NCBI GenBank assembly: GCA_947460345.1
Contig: CANHGM010000025.1
Location: 1 to 39,496 of the forward strand
Direction of reading: 5' to 3'
From: Bacteroidota bacterium
Lineage (GTDB): Bacteria; Bacteroidota; Bacteroidia; UKL13-3
Length of the DNA stretch: 39,496 bases
Part shown: one piece after another, positions 15,938 to 25,966 of the stretch
Layout of the letters: each line of letters begins with the position of its first letter
Position numbering within the stretch: the stretch's first letter is position 1
Program-made: the position numbers and the translations under genes
The notes under the pieces: generated by a model
What the model was told of the DNA's origin: nothing
What the model saw: the letters and a program-made list of their open reading frames with translations, nothing else
Databases searched by the model: none

Positions 15938-17995
15938 ATGAGCGTAATAGATAGAAATATATTGATAGAAGCCTACGAACTAATGTGTTGTGTAGGATAT
16001 ATGGCTGAAACCTATGATAACAATAGAAATATTTGTAAATATGTACACAGCACTAGTAGAGGACACGAAGCAATTCAATTAGCAGTTGGATTTCTTCTTG
16101 AAAATTATGACTATATATGTCCATACTACAGAGATGAGAGTATTTTATTAGGTATTGGCTTAAGTCCATATGAGCTCATGTTGCAATTGTTGGCTAAAGC
16201 AGATGACCCTTTCAGTGGAGGACGTTCATATTATTCACACCCATCATTAAAAAGAAAAGGTTTCCCAACCATTCCGCATCAAAGCAGTGCAACGGGAATG
16301 CAAGCTATTCCTGCAACTGGTATTGCACATGGTATTTCTTATAAAGAATCAGCTGGACTCAACAACCCTGATGAATTTCCTATTTCAGTATGCTCACTTG
16401 GCGATGGGTCTGTTACCGAAGGCGAAGTATCTGAAGCCATGCAGATGGCAGTGTTAAAAAATTTACCTGTTATATTTTTAGTACAAGATAATAATTGGGG
16501 TATATCAGCTACTGGCGATGAAATGCGTGCGATGGATGCCTACCAGTTTGCTGAAGGATTTAAGGGTTTGAAAAGAGTGAGAGTTGATGGAAGTGATTTT
16601 GAAGAAAGTTATACAGCAGTGAAGAAAGCTTTTGAATGGGTAAGAGAGAAAAGAAAACCGATGCTCATTCATGCCAAAGTTCCATTACTTGGGCATCATA
16701 CATCAGGTGTTAGAAAAGAATGGTATAGAGGGGAAGAAGATTTAGCCCATCATTATAAAGATGACCCAAGACCTAAATTAAGGAATAGATTGTCAGAATT
16801 GGGTATTAGTGAAGCCGAGATATTTGAAATTGAAGAAGTAGCTAAAAGCAGAGTAGCCAATCATTTTCAGATGGCTGTTGAAGCAGCGGAGCCAAAAGCG
16901 GCAGAGGTGATGAGCCATGTTTTGGCAGAAACAACTATTACCAAAGAAGTAGGCAATAGAACTCCAAAAAGAGAAGAAACCACTTTAATGGTTGATGCAG
17001 CCTTACATGCAGTAGATGAGTTGATGCAGAAACATCCTGAATGTTTATTTTATGGTCAAGATGTGGGTGCTAGACTAGGAGGTGTGTTTAGAGAAGCAGC
17101 TACATTAGCTAAAAAATATGGCGACCATAGGGTATTTAATACACCCATTCAAGAAGCCTATATAGTAGGAAGCACAGCAGGTATGAGTTGTGTTGGATTA
17201 AAACCTATTGTAGAAATTCAGTTTGCTGACTATCATTGGACTGGTTTAAATCAATTGGTGACAGAGTTGTCAAAATCTTGTTATTTAACCATGGGTAAAT
17301 TTCCTGTGAGTTCAATTATCAGAATTCCTATAGGAGCATATGGTGGTGGAGGTCCATATCATTCAGGGAGTATAGAGTCAACGTTGTTAAATGTTAGAGG
17401 AATAAAAGTTTGTTATCCGTCAAATGCAGCTGATATGAAAGGTTTAATGAAATCAGCTTATTATGATCCAAACCCAGTGGTGATGCTCGAACACAAAGGT
17501 TTATATTGGAGCAAGAATCCAGGAACTGAAGATGCAAAATGTATAGAACCCGACGAAGAATATATATTGCCAATGGGTAAAGCAAATATAGTTTTGAGAG
17601 CAGGAGATGATGAAATAGAAAATGGCGAAAGTATTGGAATTATAACATATGGAATGGGTGTGTATTGGGCTAAATCAGCTGCTAAAAACTTTGAAGACCA
17701 AGTAGAAATTTTAGATTTAAGAACTTTATATCCATTAGATGAAGAAGCTGTAGACAAATTGGTTGAACGACATGGTAAATGCATTATTTTGACTGAAGAA
17801 CCGCTTCTAAATAGTTTTGCTGAAAGTTTAGCAGGTAGAGTCAGTTCAAGGAATTATACAAAACTTGATGCTCCAGTAAAAATAATAGGTTCTTTAAATC
17901 TACCTGCAGTGCCTATTAATTTAATTTCAGAAAAAGAGATGTTCCCCAACCCTGAAAAAGTTTCAGATGCAATAAATGAACTTTTAAATTGGTAG
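15938..17995 (+). CDS. 2-oxoacid dehydrogenase E1, fused alpha and beta subunits
   Basis: 685 residues from the ATG at 15938; the TTG 15 bases upstream lies inside the promoter box and is rejected as a start. Residues 1-~330 are E1 alpha with the ThDP motif GDGSVTEGEVSEAMQ (from 155) and NNWGIS near 186. Residues ~342-685 are E1 beta (TLMVDAALHAVDELM, GYG-like EAYIVGSTAGM, RIPIGAYGGGGPYHSG, and a transketolase-C domain with DLRTLYPLDEEAVDKLV). It decarboxylates a 2-oxoacid and passes the acyl group to an E2 lipoyl protein. Fused E1 proteins of this length in Bacteroidota are usually annotated as branched-chain (2-oxoisovalerate) or generic; substrate is not decided here. E2 and E3 are not in the window. 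Confidence 0.88.
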   Translation: MSVIDRNILIEAYELMCCVGYMAETYDNNRNICKYVHSTSRGHEAIQLAVGFLLENYDYICPYYRDESILLGIGLSPYELMLQLLAKADDPFSGGRSYYSHPSLKRKGFPTIPHQSSATGMQAIPATGIAHGISYKESAGLNNPDEFPISVCSLGDGSVTEGEVSEAMQMAVLKNLPVIFLVQDNNWGISATGDEMRAMDAYQFAEGFKGLKRVRVDGSDFEESYTAVKKAFEWVREKRKPMLIHAKVPLLGHHTSGVRKEWYRGEEDLAHHYKDDPRPKLRNRLSELGISEAEIFEIEEVAKSRVANHFQMAVEAAEPKAAEVMSHVLAETTITKEVGNRTPKREETTLMVDAALHAVDELMQKHPECLFYGQDVGARLGGVFREAATLAKKYGDHRVFNTPIQEAYIVGSTAGMSCVGLKPIVEIQFADYHWTGLNQLVTELSKSCYLTMGKFPVSSIIRIPIGAYGGGGPYHSGSIESTLLNVRGIKVCYPSNAADMKGLMKSAYYDPNPVVMLEHKGLYWSKNPGTEDAKCIEPDEEYILPMGKANIVLRAGDDEIENGESIGIITYGMGVYWAKSAAKNFEDQVEILDLRTLYPLDEEAVDKLVERHGKCIILTEEPLLNSFAESLAGRVSSRNYTKLDAPVKIIGSLNLPAVPINLISEKEMFPNPEKVSDAINELLNW

Positions 17996-18119
17996 AATTT
18001 TTAATTATATGCAACTAAATAAAAATTCATGTCGTTGAGTGATTTAAACTAAAACTACACGAAAAAATAATTCAAAAGTTACAACTTATTCAAAAATTCG
18101 CTTTATTTGTGGCCGAAAT

Positions 18120-18127
18120 TAGGTTTG
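18120..18127 (+). promoter_or_regulatory. Possible -7 box for the TonB receptor operon
   Basis: TAGGTTTG fits TAnnTTTG and lies 87 bases before the receptor ATG, giving a leader of about 80 bases, unlike the short leaders elsewhere. A TTTG at 18106 is too close to be its -33. The rest of the 219-base gap (17996-18214) holds nothing I can identify. Confidence 0.3.
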
Positions 18128-18214
18128 AACTGTTTGGAAACTGCTTACAACGTTGATTTTCAATATTTAAACCAAAACACAAAAAAATAGAATTATTACT
18201 AACCAAACGTAAGA

Positions 18215-21200
18215 ATGAAAAGAATTTACTTATTTACCATGTTTTGTTTAATGGCAGCAATGGTTTCAGCTCAATCTCAATTCGGAGAAATTCGTGGAGA
18301 GGTGAAAGACAAAGCTACTGGAAAACCTTTAGAAGATGCTTCTGTAGCATTAGAACTAAATGGAGTAGTAAAAGCAACAACGACTACCAATGAAAAAGGT
18401 AGCTTTAGTTTTAAAACACTTTCACCAGGAGAGTATACCATTAAATTGGTTTTGTTTGGATATGAGAAAATTCAATTAGAAGATGTAACTATCTCAGTTG
18501 ACCAAATCACCTATGTAAAATTAGAGCCAAGCTCTACATCAAACGAACTCAAAACATTTACCAAAAAAGGATATAAGGTACCTATTATAAATCCAGACGG
18601 TGTAAATGGTAGAACTACAACCAGCAAAGAACTTACAAATATTCCTACACGAAATATCAATGGAATTGTTGGTCAAAGTGCCAACGTAAACTCAATTGGT
18701 GGAGGTAATCCAAACTTTAGTGGAGCACGTTCTTCAGGTACAGCTTATTATATAGACGGAGTTAGGGTAATTGGTAGTTTTAACGTGCCACGTTCTGCTA
18801 TTGACCAAGTTCAAGTAGTAGTTGGAGGTACACCAGCACAATACGGTGACTTTGTTGGAGGAGTAATTAATATCACAACTAAAGGTCCTTCACGTAAACA
18901 TCAAGGTGGATTTGAAGCCATTTCATCAAGTATGTTTAATCCTTATCACTTCAATCAATTTGAGTATTCATTACAAGGGCCAATAAAAGTAATAAACAAA
19001 AAAAGTAAAGCAGAAAGAGTGCTACTTGGATATTCTACCAGTGGTAATGTAGCATATCAAAAAGATCAAGCTCCTTTATACGGAGGTTCATATTATTTAA
19101 AACCAGAAGTTTTAGCTAGCTTAGAACAAAATCCATTACGTCCTTCTCCTACAGGTACTGGATTTGTAAACAGTGCTGAATTTATAACCAAAGATGACAT
19201 GGTTAAATATAAAGCCAATAAAAACGACCCATTGTTAGATGTAAATTTAACAGGTAATATCAATTATCAACCAACAAAAAATATCAATATAGTATTAGGT
19301 GGAACCTTAAATTATAGAGATGTTATTGGATATAATTTTGGAAATACTTTATTCAATTATTCTAGTAATGCACATTCTGTAAGTAACACATTAAGAGGAT
19401 GGGTAAGATTTACTCATACTTTAAAGAAAGACGAAAGAAAAGCTAAAGATAAAGAAATCAAATCTAATGTTTCAAGTGCTTATTACACCATTCGTTTTGA
19501 CTACACTCAAACAAATTCATTGACTGAAGATGCTAGATATAAATCAGATATTTTTAGTTATGGTTACTTAGGAAACTTTACAACATATAGAGCACCAGCT
19601 TATCGTGTTGTAAACACAGGTCTTTATGGCCAACCTAGAAAATTCACTTACGTTGATAAAATCACTGGTCAAACTAAAACTATTGAACTATCACAATTTG
19701 TTGAGCAAACAGGTATGTCTGATACTTTACTTACTTTTGAAAGAGGTGGTAAAAACCCAATAAGAGAAAATTATACTCAGTATATATACGATTACTATAA
19801 AAATAAAAACCAAACAATTAGTAGTGGCGATGAATTGCGTTTCTACACAGGATTGTTAAACGGTGATGCTCCACAATCAGTATATTCTATGTGGAATAAT
19901 GTTGGAGCTCCAGGAGCAGGATATGGAAAAAGCCAAGTTGAGCAATATACATTATTTGCTATGAGTGAAATTACATTACGTAGCAAAAAAGATCCAGACA
20001 AAAAACATGACTTGTCATTTGGTTTACAATATGAACAACGTATACAAAGAGGTTATTCAGTTGCTTCAACGGGTATTTGGAGTTTGATGCGTCAATTAGC
20101 TGTAAAAGACCGTCCAGTTAGAGATTTAAGCAATCCTGTTTTGGTTTTTGATGACGCTGGAAATTTCTTAGATACAATAAAATATAATTTAACAGTAGAC
20201 CCTAACACAGAAGGTTCTTTTGTGAAAAACATGAGAAAACACTTAATGGAATCAGGAGCTAAAGATGCTAATGGTAATCCTATTACACAAAATTCTTATA
20301 TAGATGTTGACATGTATACCCCTGATAACTATAAGTTAAAATACTTTAGTCCAGATGAGTTGTTAAATAATGGTAGCAAATTCGTTGACTATTTTGGATA
20401 TGATGTATATGGAAACAGATTGAAAGGAAAGCCTGCAATTAATGACTTTTTTGATTCAACTAAAAGAACAATTGGGGCTTTCCAACCAATATATACTGCA
20501 TTCTTTATTCAAGATAAATTTGCGTTCAAAGACTTAATTTTTAGAATAGGGGTTCGTATTGATAGATATGATGCAAATACTTTTGTATTAAAAGATCCTT
20601 ATTCATTATATCCTGTTAAAACAGTTAGAGAAGTAAGATCAGAAAGTTCTCCAATTTCTCAACAATTAAACAGTTCAGTATCTGATGATGCTGTTGTATA
20701 TGTAAACGATGTAGAATCACCAACCAGTATCGTGGGATATAGAGAAACCAATACAAACAATGGAGTAACCAGGTGGTTTGATAAAAATGGTTCTTCAATC
20801 AATGATCCTCAATTAATTGCAAACGCTACATCAACAGGACAAATTGCCCCTTATTTAGTGAATAGAGCTAAAAGCGATAGAAAAATAACTTCTAACTCAT
20901 TTGCCGATTATAAACCTAAATTTTATATCAACCCACGTATTTGGTTTAAATTCCCTATATCAACTACTGCTCAGTTTTTTGCTAACTATGATGTACTAAG
21001 TCAAAGACCTGATGCAGGAAATATTACTACTATAGACGATTATTATTTCTTAATTGCAAATGCAACTGATGTGATTAATAACCCTGCACTTAAACCACAA
21101 CGTACAACAAGTTACGAATTGGGTTTCAAACAACAAATTGGAGACAATTCAGGTTTAAGTTTAATAGCTACTTATCGCGAAATGAGAGATATGGTTCAAA

Positions 21201-21994
21201 TCTTTAGATACAGCCAAGCATATCCATTAAACTACACAACTTTTGGAAACATTGACTTTGGAACTGTAAAAGGTTTCCGTGTTGAATATGAATTAAGAGA
21301 TGCAGGTACAAAAGGTAATATGAACATGAGTGCAAACTACTCTTTATTATTTGCTGACGGTACAGGTTCAAATGCTGGATCTCAACAATCATTAATTAAT
21401 GCAGGACAACCTAATTTACGTACATTGTTTCCATTAGACTTTGATATCAGACATACCATCAAAGGGAATTTTGATTTCCACTTTAAAGACAATGACGGAC
21501 CTATATATAAAGGTAAATATTGGTTGCAAAACGCTGGTATGAATGTAATAGTTCAAGCATTCTCAGGTACACCATACACTGCAAACTCTCAACCTATAAA
21601 TGAAGCACAAGGAGGTGTTGTTCAACGTTCTCAAGTAAGAGGTTCTATTAATGGTTCTCGTAAACCATGGATATATAATGGAGACATTACATTTGATAAA
21701 ACATGGAATTTAAATACAGGTAAAAAAGAACAAAGAGAAGGAAAAAGAGTGATGAATTTAAATGCATATATTTGGATTTCAAATGTATTAAATACAAAAA
21801 ATGTAACTGGAGTTTATAGATATACTGGCTCAGCAACAGATGATGGGTACTTAGCTTCAGCACAAGGTCAACAAGCAGTTCAAAGAGCTTTAAGTTCACA
21901 ATCTTTTATTGATTTATATTCAACTAGAGTTCAAAATCCAGGATTGTTTTTGCAACCACGTTTAATACGTTTAGGTTTCAGATTTAATTTCTAA
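18215..21994 (+). CDS. TonB-dependent outer-membrane receptor with carboxypeptidase-like N-terminal domain
   Basis: 1,259 residues. The signal peptide is about 1-20 (MAAMVSAQ). A carboxypeptidase regulatory-like beta-sandwich covers about 25-105 (GEIRGEVKDKATGKPLEDAS, ISVDQITYVKLEP). A plug domain lies at about 135-225 (YYIDGVRVIG, AIDQVQVVVGGTPAQYGD, GGVINITTKG). The rest is a 22-strand-type barrel ending in LIRLGFRFNF with a terminal Phe. It would import a substrate too large for porins, powered by TonB/ExbBD. It is first in a three-gene operon (19- and 20-base gaps) with a large secreted protein and a PorV-like barrel, not paired with a SusD homologue, so it is not a standard polysaccharide-utilisation locus. 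TATATA is much rarer here than in neighbouring genes. Confidence 0.9.
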   Translation: MKRIYLFTMFCLMAAMVSAQSQFGEIRGEVKDKATGKPLEDASVALELNGVVKATTTTNEKGSFSFKTLSPGEYTIKLVLFGYEKIQLEDVTISVDQITYVKLEPSSTSNELKTFTKKGYKVPIINPDGVNGRTTTSKELTNIPTRNINGIVGQSANVNSIGGGNPNFSGARSSGTAYYIDGVRVIGSFNVPRSAIDQVQVVVGGTPAQYGDFVGGVINITTKGPSRKHQGGFEAISSSMFNPYHFNQFEYSLQGPIKVINKKSKAERVLLGYSTSGNVAYQKDQAPLYGGSYYLKPEVLASLEQNPLRPSPTGTGFVNSAEFITKDDMVKYKANKNDPLLDVNLTGNINYQPTKNINIVLGGTLNYRDVIGYNFGNTLFNYSSNAHSVSNTLRGWVRFTHTLKKDERKAKDKEIKSNVSSAYYTIRFDYTQTNSLTEDARYKSDIFSYGYLGNFTTYRAPAYRVVNTGLYGQPRKFTYVDKITGQTKTIELSQFVEQTGMSDTLLTFERGGKNPIRENYTQYIYDYYKNKNQTISSGDELRFYTGLLNGDAPQSVYSMWNNVGAPGAGYGKSQVEQYTLFAMSEITLRSKKDPDKKHDLSFGLQYEQRIQRGYSVASTGIWSLMRQLAVKDRPVRDLSNPVLVFDDAGNFLDTIKYNLTVDPNTEGSFVKNMRKHLMESGAKDANGNPITQNSYIDVDMYTPDNYKLKYFSPDELLNNGSKFVDYFGYDVYGNRLKGKPAINDFFDSTKRTIGAFQPIYTAFFIQDKFAFKDLIFRIGVRIDRYDANTFVLKDPYSLYPVKTVREVRSESSPISQQLNSSVSDDAVVYVNDVESPTSIVGYRETNTNNGVTRWFDKNGSSINDPQLIANATSTGQIAPYLVNRAKSDRKITSNSFADYKPKFYINPRIWFKFPISTTAQFFANYDVLSQRPDAGNITTIDDYYFLIANATDVINNPALKPQRTTSYELGFKQQIGDNSGLSLIATYREMRDMVQIFRYSQAYPLNYTTFGNIDFGTVKGFRVEYELRDAGTKGNMNMSANYSLLFADGTGSNAGSQQSLINAGQPNLRTLFPLDFDIRHTIKGNFDFHFKDNDGPIYKGKYWLQNAGMNVIVQAFSGTPYTANSQPINEAQGGVVQRSQVRGSINGSRKPWIYNGDITFDKTWNLNTGKKEQREGKRVMNLNAYIWISNVLNTKNVTGVYRYTGSATDDGYLASAQGQQAVQRALSSQSFIDLYSTRVQNPGLFLQPRLIRLGFRFNF

Positions 21995-22013
21995 TTATAA
22001 AAATATTACCAAG

Positions 22014-25000
22014 ATGAAAAAGATGAATACATTAAGTAAACTGTGGGTAGTATGCATATTTGTTGCATATACAACTATACAGACGGTAGTTGCCCGTGAA
22101 ATTATAGGCACACCACCTAAAGGGAACGGAAATATTAACACATCTAACAGCCGCATGCAAACTATGGCTGCTGGTTGTAAGCAACCTACAGCACAAGTAG
22201 ATTTAGATATAAACAATGTCAGAACTACCATTATGAATGGTGGTGATATGTGGTGGAATTTAGTGAGTGCAAAATATGAAATTCCGAAAGTAACAGACCC
22301 TAATGGTGTGAGAAAGCACTCAATTTTTGCTGGTTCTTTATGGATTGGAGGAGTAGATGCAGGAAAAAACTTAAAATTAGCAGCAATGACTTATCGTCAA
22401 AGTGGTGTTGATTTTTATGCAGGTCCTTTAGATACTTCAACTACACCAAATCCTATAATTGACCCACAACGATGTGATTATTACGATAAAATATATAAAG
22501 TTTCTAGAGAAGAAATAGACGCATTCATTCAATTTGGAAGTGCTAAAATTACAAAAGCTATTTTAGAATGGCCTGGAAATGGGTCTAGAGCTTTTGGAGA
22601 ATCTCAATACTTAGCCCCGTTTGTAGATGTTGATAATGATGGACAATACTCACCTCTTAATGGAGATTACCCAGATATTCCGGGTGACCAAGCTTTATGG
22701 TTTGTGTATAATGATAGAGGAAATATACACACTGAAACTCAAGGTGTGCCTATTGGTTTAGAATTGAGAACAACTGCTTTTGCATTTGCTACCAATGATG
22801 AAATTAATAATATGACCTTCTATACCACTCAAGTTATTAATAGAGGTGAACCTGTAGAGCAAGTTTATTTTGGCCAATGGATTGATCCAGATTTAGGAAA
22901 CTATTCTGATGACTACGTTGGTTGTGATACTACACGTCAACTTGGATATTGCTATAATGCTGATGATGATGATGAAGGAATATTAGGTTATGGTAAAAAT
23001 CCTCCTACAGTAGGATTAGACTTTTTTAAAGGTCCAATTGGCGATTCAGGTTTAGAATTAGGCATGTCTTATTTTGTTTATTATAATAATGACTTCACCA
23101 ATATTGGTAATCCATTCAGACCAGCTCATTTTTATAATTTCTTAAAAGGATTATGGCATGATGGAAGTCCAATGACATTTGGTGGAAATGGCACCGGTGG
23201 ATCTATTGCTACTAAATATATGTTCTCAGGAGACCCGGTTGCAAATACAGGTTGGACAGAAAAAACAGCTGGAAATCAAAAAGGAGATAGAAGATTTATT
23301 CAAAGTTCTGGACCATTCACATTAAAAACAGGAGCTGTAAATGAAGTAACTGTTGGGTCTGTTTGGGCTAGAAGTTCTGCCGGTGGTGCAACAGGTTCTT
23401 TAAACTTATTAAGATTAGCTGACGATAAAGCTCAAACATTGTTTAATAATAAATTCAAAATATTTGACGGTCCTGCAGCTCCAGATTTAGCTTTAAAAGA
23501 ATTAGACAATCAAATAATTATTACTTTAGAAAACACTCTTGAAATTGAAGGATATAATAAAAAAATTAGAAATCCTTTGAATGGCGTTACTCCAGATTCA
23601 TTCAATTACAAATTCCAAGGATATATGGTTTACCAATTAAAAGATGGCGGTGTATCAAATGGTGAATTAGATAATACTGAAAGAGCCAGATTGGTTGCAC
23701 AATTTGATTTGAAAGATAACACCATTCAATTAGTAAATAAAGTATACGACCCAGTGGTAAGTCAGTATGTTCCTGTTTCTAAAGTAATAGGAAACAACGA
23801 AGGCATCAAACATACATTTACTGTTAAAGAAGACTTATTTGCAGCTGGAGATAAGAAGTTAGTAAATTATAAATCATACTACTATTTAATACTTTCATAT
23901 TCAAATGTAGTAAATGACCCTGTTTCTTCAAATCCAGATCAATTTTTAGCAGGACGTAAAAATGTTAAAATATATTCAGCAATTCCACATAAATCAAAAA
24001 TGAACCTTGGTGGGTCTGATATTAATTCAGACTATGGTTCAGGTCCAAAAATCACTCAGATAGAAGGTATGGGAAATGGAGGAAATAATTTAGAATTAAG
24101 CAAATCTAGTTTGACTTTATTGATGGGAAAACCTGGAGAAAAACCAACTATTAATAAACTTTCTACTGTAGAATATGATAATGCTAATGGACCAGTTTCA
24201 ATAAAAGTAGTTGATCCAATGAAAGTAGGTAGCTATGAATTTGAATTAAAGATTATAGAAGATACAATAAGAAGTGCTAGAAATCTTAAAAAGACACGAG
24301 ATTTTTTAAATGATACTTTTACAACTTGGATTTTAACTAATAAAACTACAGGTGAAGTGATTAAATCTGATACTACTATTTTGACTGCTAATGAACAGTT
24401 AATTTCTAAATGGGGTATTTCTGTTACTATTAATCAATCTAATATACCAGGAACTAATACTGACGAATTTGACAAAACAAATGGTTTTTTAACTTCTTCT
24501 ATAACCTTTGAGAATAATAGCAAACAATGGCTTGCGGGTTTACCTGATATCGATGGTCATCCTTATTATAATTGGATAAGATCAGGAAATACCGGCAAAC
24601 AAGATGGTTTTGGTGGCCGTACCAATGATCCATATTTATATTCATATGATTATGCTAGAAATACTGCTAGCGGATTAGAATCGTGGGATCCATTTGAAAA
24701 TTATGAAAAAATATGTAACAGAACATGGGGACCATATAAATTAGTGTCAAGAGCAGTTAGGAAAGCTGACGCCAATGGAAATGGAACCAATTCAGTTACC
24801 TACGGACCAGGATGGGGAGGTTTTTATAAAGGAGCATTCCCAACGTCATCAATCAATGGTAATAATGAAAATAGAATTGAAGAACTTGCAAGTGTAAATA
24901 TAGTTCTTACTCCAGATAAGAGTAAATGGACAAGATGTGTGGTTCTTGAAATGTGTGAAGATTCGATGCTAAGTGAAGGCAATAGAAATAAGTTTTTTAT

Positions 25001-25946
25001 CAGAAAACATGCTTCATGGACTGGCGAATTTGATGCAAATGGAAAACCAATTTATGATGCAAATGATCAAGGTAGAAGTTGGTTCCCAGGATATGCAATT
25101 AATGTAGAAACAGGTGAAAGATTAAATATCATGTTTGGAGAAGATTCATGGTTAAAAAGCGAAAATGGAGATGATATGATTTGGAATCCAACCAGTAATG
25201 TAGAAGACAATAGAGGACCATTGTTTGGTGGTAAACATCATATATTTGTGTGTGGCTCAACTACAATACCTGCTACAGGTAGTGGTAATGCTTCTGTTAC
25301 ATTTGCCGGAACAATATATGACGAAGGGAATTTATATAAGTCTATTCTAGACAATATTGCAAAAACGGCAAGTTCTCCTTCAGCTTCTTCTGAAATGCTT
25401 AAGATTACTTCTCAAATCCAATGGGTTATGATGCCATTTTTAGCGCAAAATTTCAAGTTAGATCCTAAAACAATTGTACCTGCTGATGGAGAGGTTACTT
25501 ATAGAATTAGATTGACTAAACCATATGCCAGATTTAATTATCTACGTCAAAGTATTGGTTTCCCTAGATATACTTTTAAAACGGATGAAATAGCTAGAGT
25601 TGCTTCTACTGAAACTGGCAAAAAAGGATTACTTGAATTAACTAATATAGTTCCAAATCCATATTATGCATCTTCTGGATATGAAAGTAATCAATTAGAC
25701 ACTCGTGTTAAATTAATTAATTTGCCACCTAAATGTATAATTTCAATATATACATTAAACGGTAACTTAGTAAGAAGAATTAAGAAAGATGATCCGGCTA
25801 CTTGGCTAGATTGGGATATGAAAAATTCGGCACAAGTTCCAATTTCAAGTGGTATTTATTTGATACATATAGATGCTGGTGAGCTTGGTGAGCGTACGCT
25901 TAAATGGGTTGGAATTATGAGGCCAATAGATTTAGATACTTTCTAA
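22014..25946 (+). CDS. Large secreted protein with T9SS-type C-terminal domain, partner of TonB receptor and PorV-like barrel
   Basis: 1,310 residues. Signal peptide about 1-28 (ends TIQTVVA). The N-terminal part contains GGDMWWNLVSAKYEIPK and HSIFAGSLWIGGVDAG, features I associate with a widespread, uncharacterised Bacteroidota surface-protein family. The middle is Asp/Asn/Gly-rich, with possible calcium-binding turns (DVDNDGQYSPLNGDYPD). The last ~90 residues form a FlgD/T9SS type A-like sandwich (LTNIVPNPYYASSGYES, ISIYTLNGNLVRRI, SSGIYLIHIDAGELGERTLKW), but the chain ends RPIDLDTF, not the usual basic tail. That suggests a variant sorting signal. No enzyme motif is visible. The neighbours suggest it is exported by T9SS and held at the surface with the adjacent barrels. 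Confidence 0.8.
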   Translation: MKKMNTLSKLWVVCIFVAYTTIQTVVAREIIGTPPKGNGNINTSNSRMQTMAAGCKQPTAQVDLDINNVRTTIMNGGDMWWNLVSAKYEIPKVTDPNGVRKHSIFAGSLWIGGVDAGKNLKLAAMTYRQSGVDFYAGPLDTSTTPNPIIDPQRCDYYDKIYKVSREEIDAFIQFGSAKITKAILEWPGNGSRAFGESQYLAPFVDVDNDGQYSPLNGDYPDIPGDQALWFVYNDRGNIHTETQGVPIGLELRTTAFAFATNDEINNMTFYTTQVINRGEPVEQVYFGQWIDPDLGNYSDDYVGCDTTRQLGYCYNADDDDEGILGYGKNPPTVGLDFFKGPIGDSGLELGMSYFVYYNNDFTNIGNPFRPAHFYNFLKGLWHDGSPMTFGGNGTGGSIATKYMFSGDPVANTGWTEKTAGNQKGDRRFIQSSGPFTLKTGAVNEVTVGSVWARSSAGGATGSLNLLRLADDKAQTLFNNKFKIFDGPAAPDLALKELDNQIIITLENTLEIEGYNKKIRNPLNGVTPDSFNYKFQGYMVYQLKDGGVSNGELDNTERARLVAQFDLKDNTIQLVNKVYDPVVSQYVPVSKVIGNNEGIKHTFTVKEDLFAAGDKKLVNYKSYYYLILSYSNVVNDPVSSNPDQFLAGRKNVKIYSAIPHKSKMNLGGSDINSDYGSGPKITQIEGMGNGGNNLELSKSSLTLLMGKPGEKPTINKLSTVEYDNANGPVSIKVVDPMKVGSYEFELKIIEDTIRSARNLKKTRDFLNDTFTTWILTNKTTGEVIKSDTTILTANEQLISKWGISVTINQSNIPGTNTDEFDKTNGFLTSSITFENNSKQWLAGLPDIDGHPYYNWIRSGNTGKQDGFGGRTNDPYLYSYDYARNTASGLESWDPFENYEKICNRTWGPYKLVSRAVRKADANGNGTNSVTYGPGWGGFYKGAFPTSSINGNNENRIEELASVNIVLTPDKSKWTRCVVLEMCEDSMLSEGNRNKFFIRKHASWTGEFDANGKPIYDANDQGRSWFPGYAINVETGERLNIMFGEDSWLKSENGDDMIWNPTSNVEDNRGPLFGGKHHIFVCGSTTIPATGSGNASVTFAGTIYDEGNLYKSILDNIAKTASSPSASSEMLKITSQIQWVMMPFLAQNFKLDPKTIVPADGEVTYRIRLTKPYARFNYLRQSIGFPRYTFKTDEIARVASTETGKKGLLELTNIVPNPYYASSGYESNQLDTRVKLINLPPKCIISIYTLNGNLVRRIKKDDPATWLDWDMKNSAQVPISSGIYLIHIDAGELGERTLKWVGIMRPIDLDTF

Positions 25947-25966
25947 TTTTTAAAACAAATTACAAA

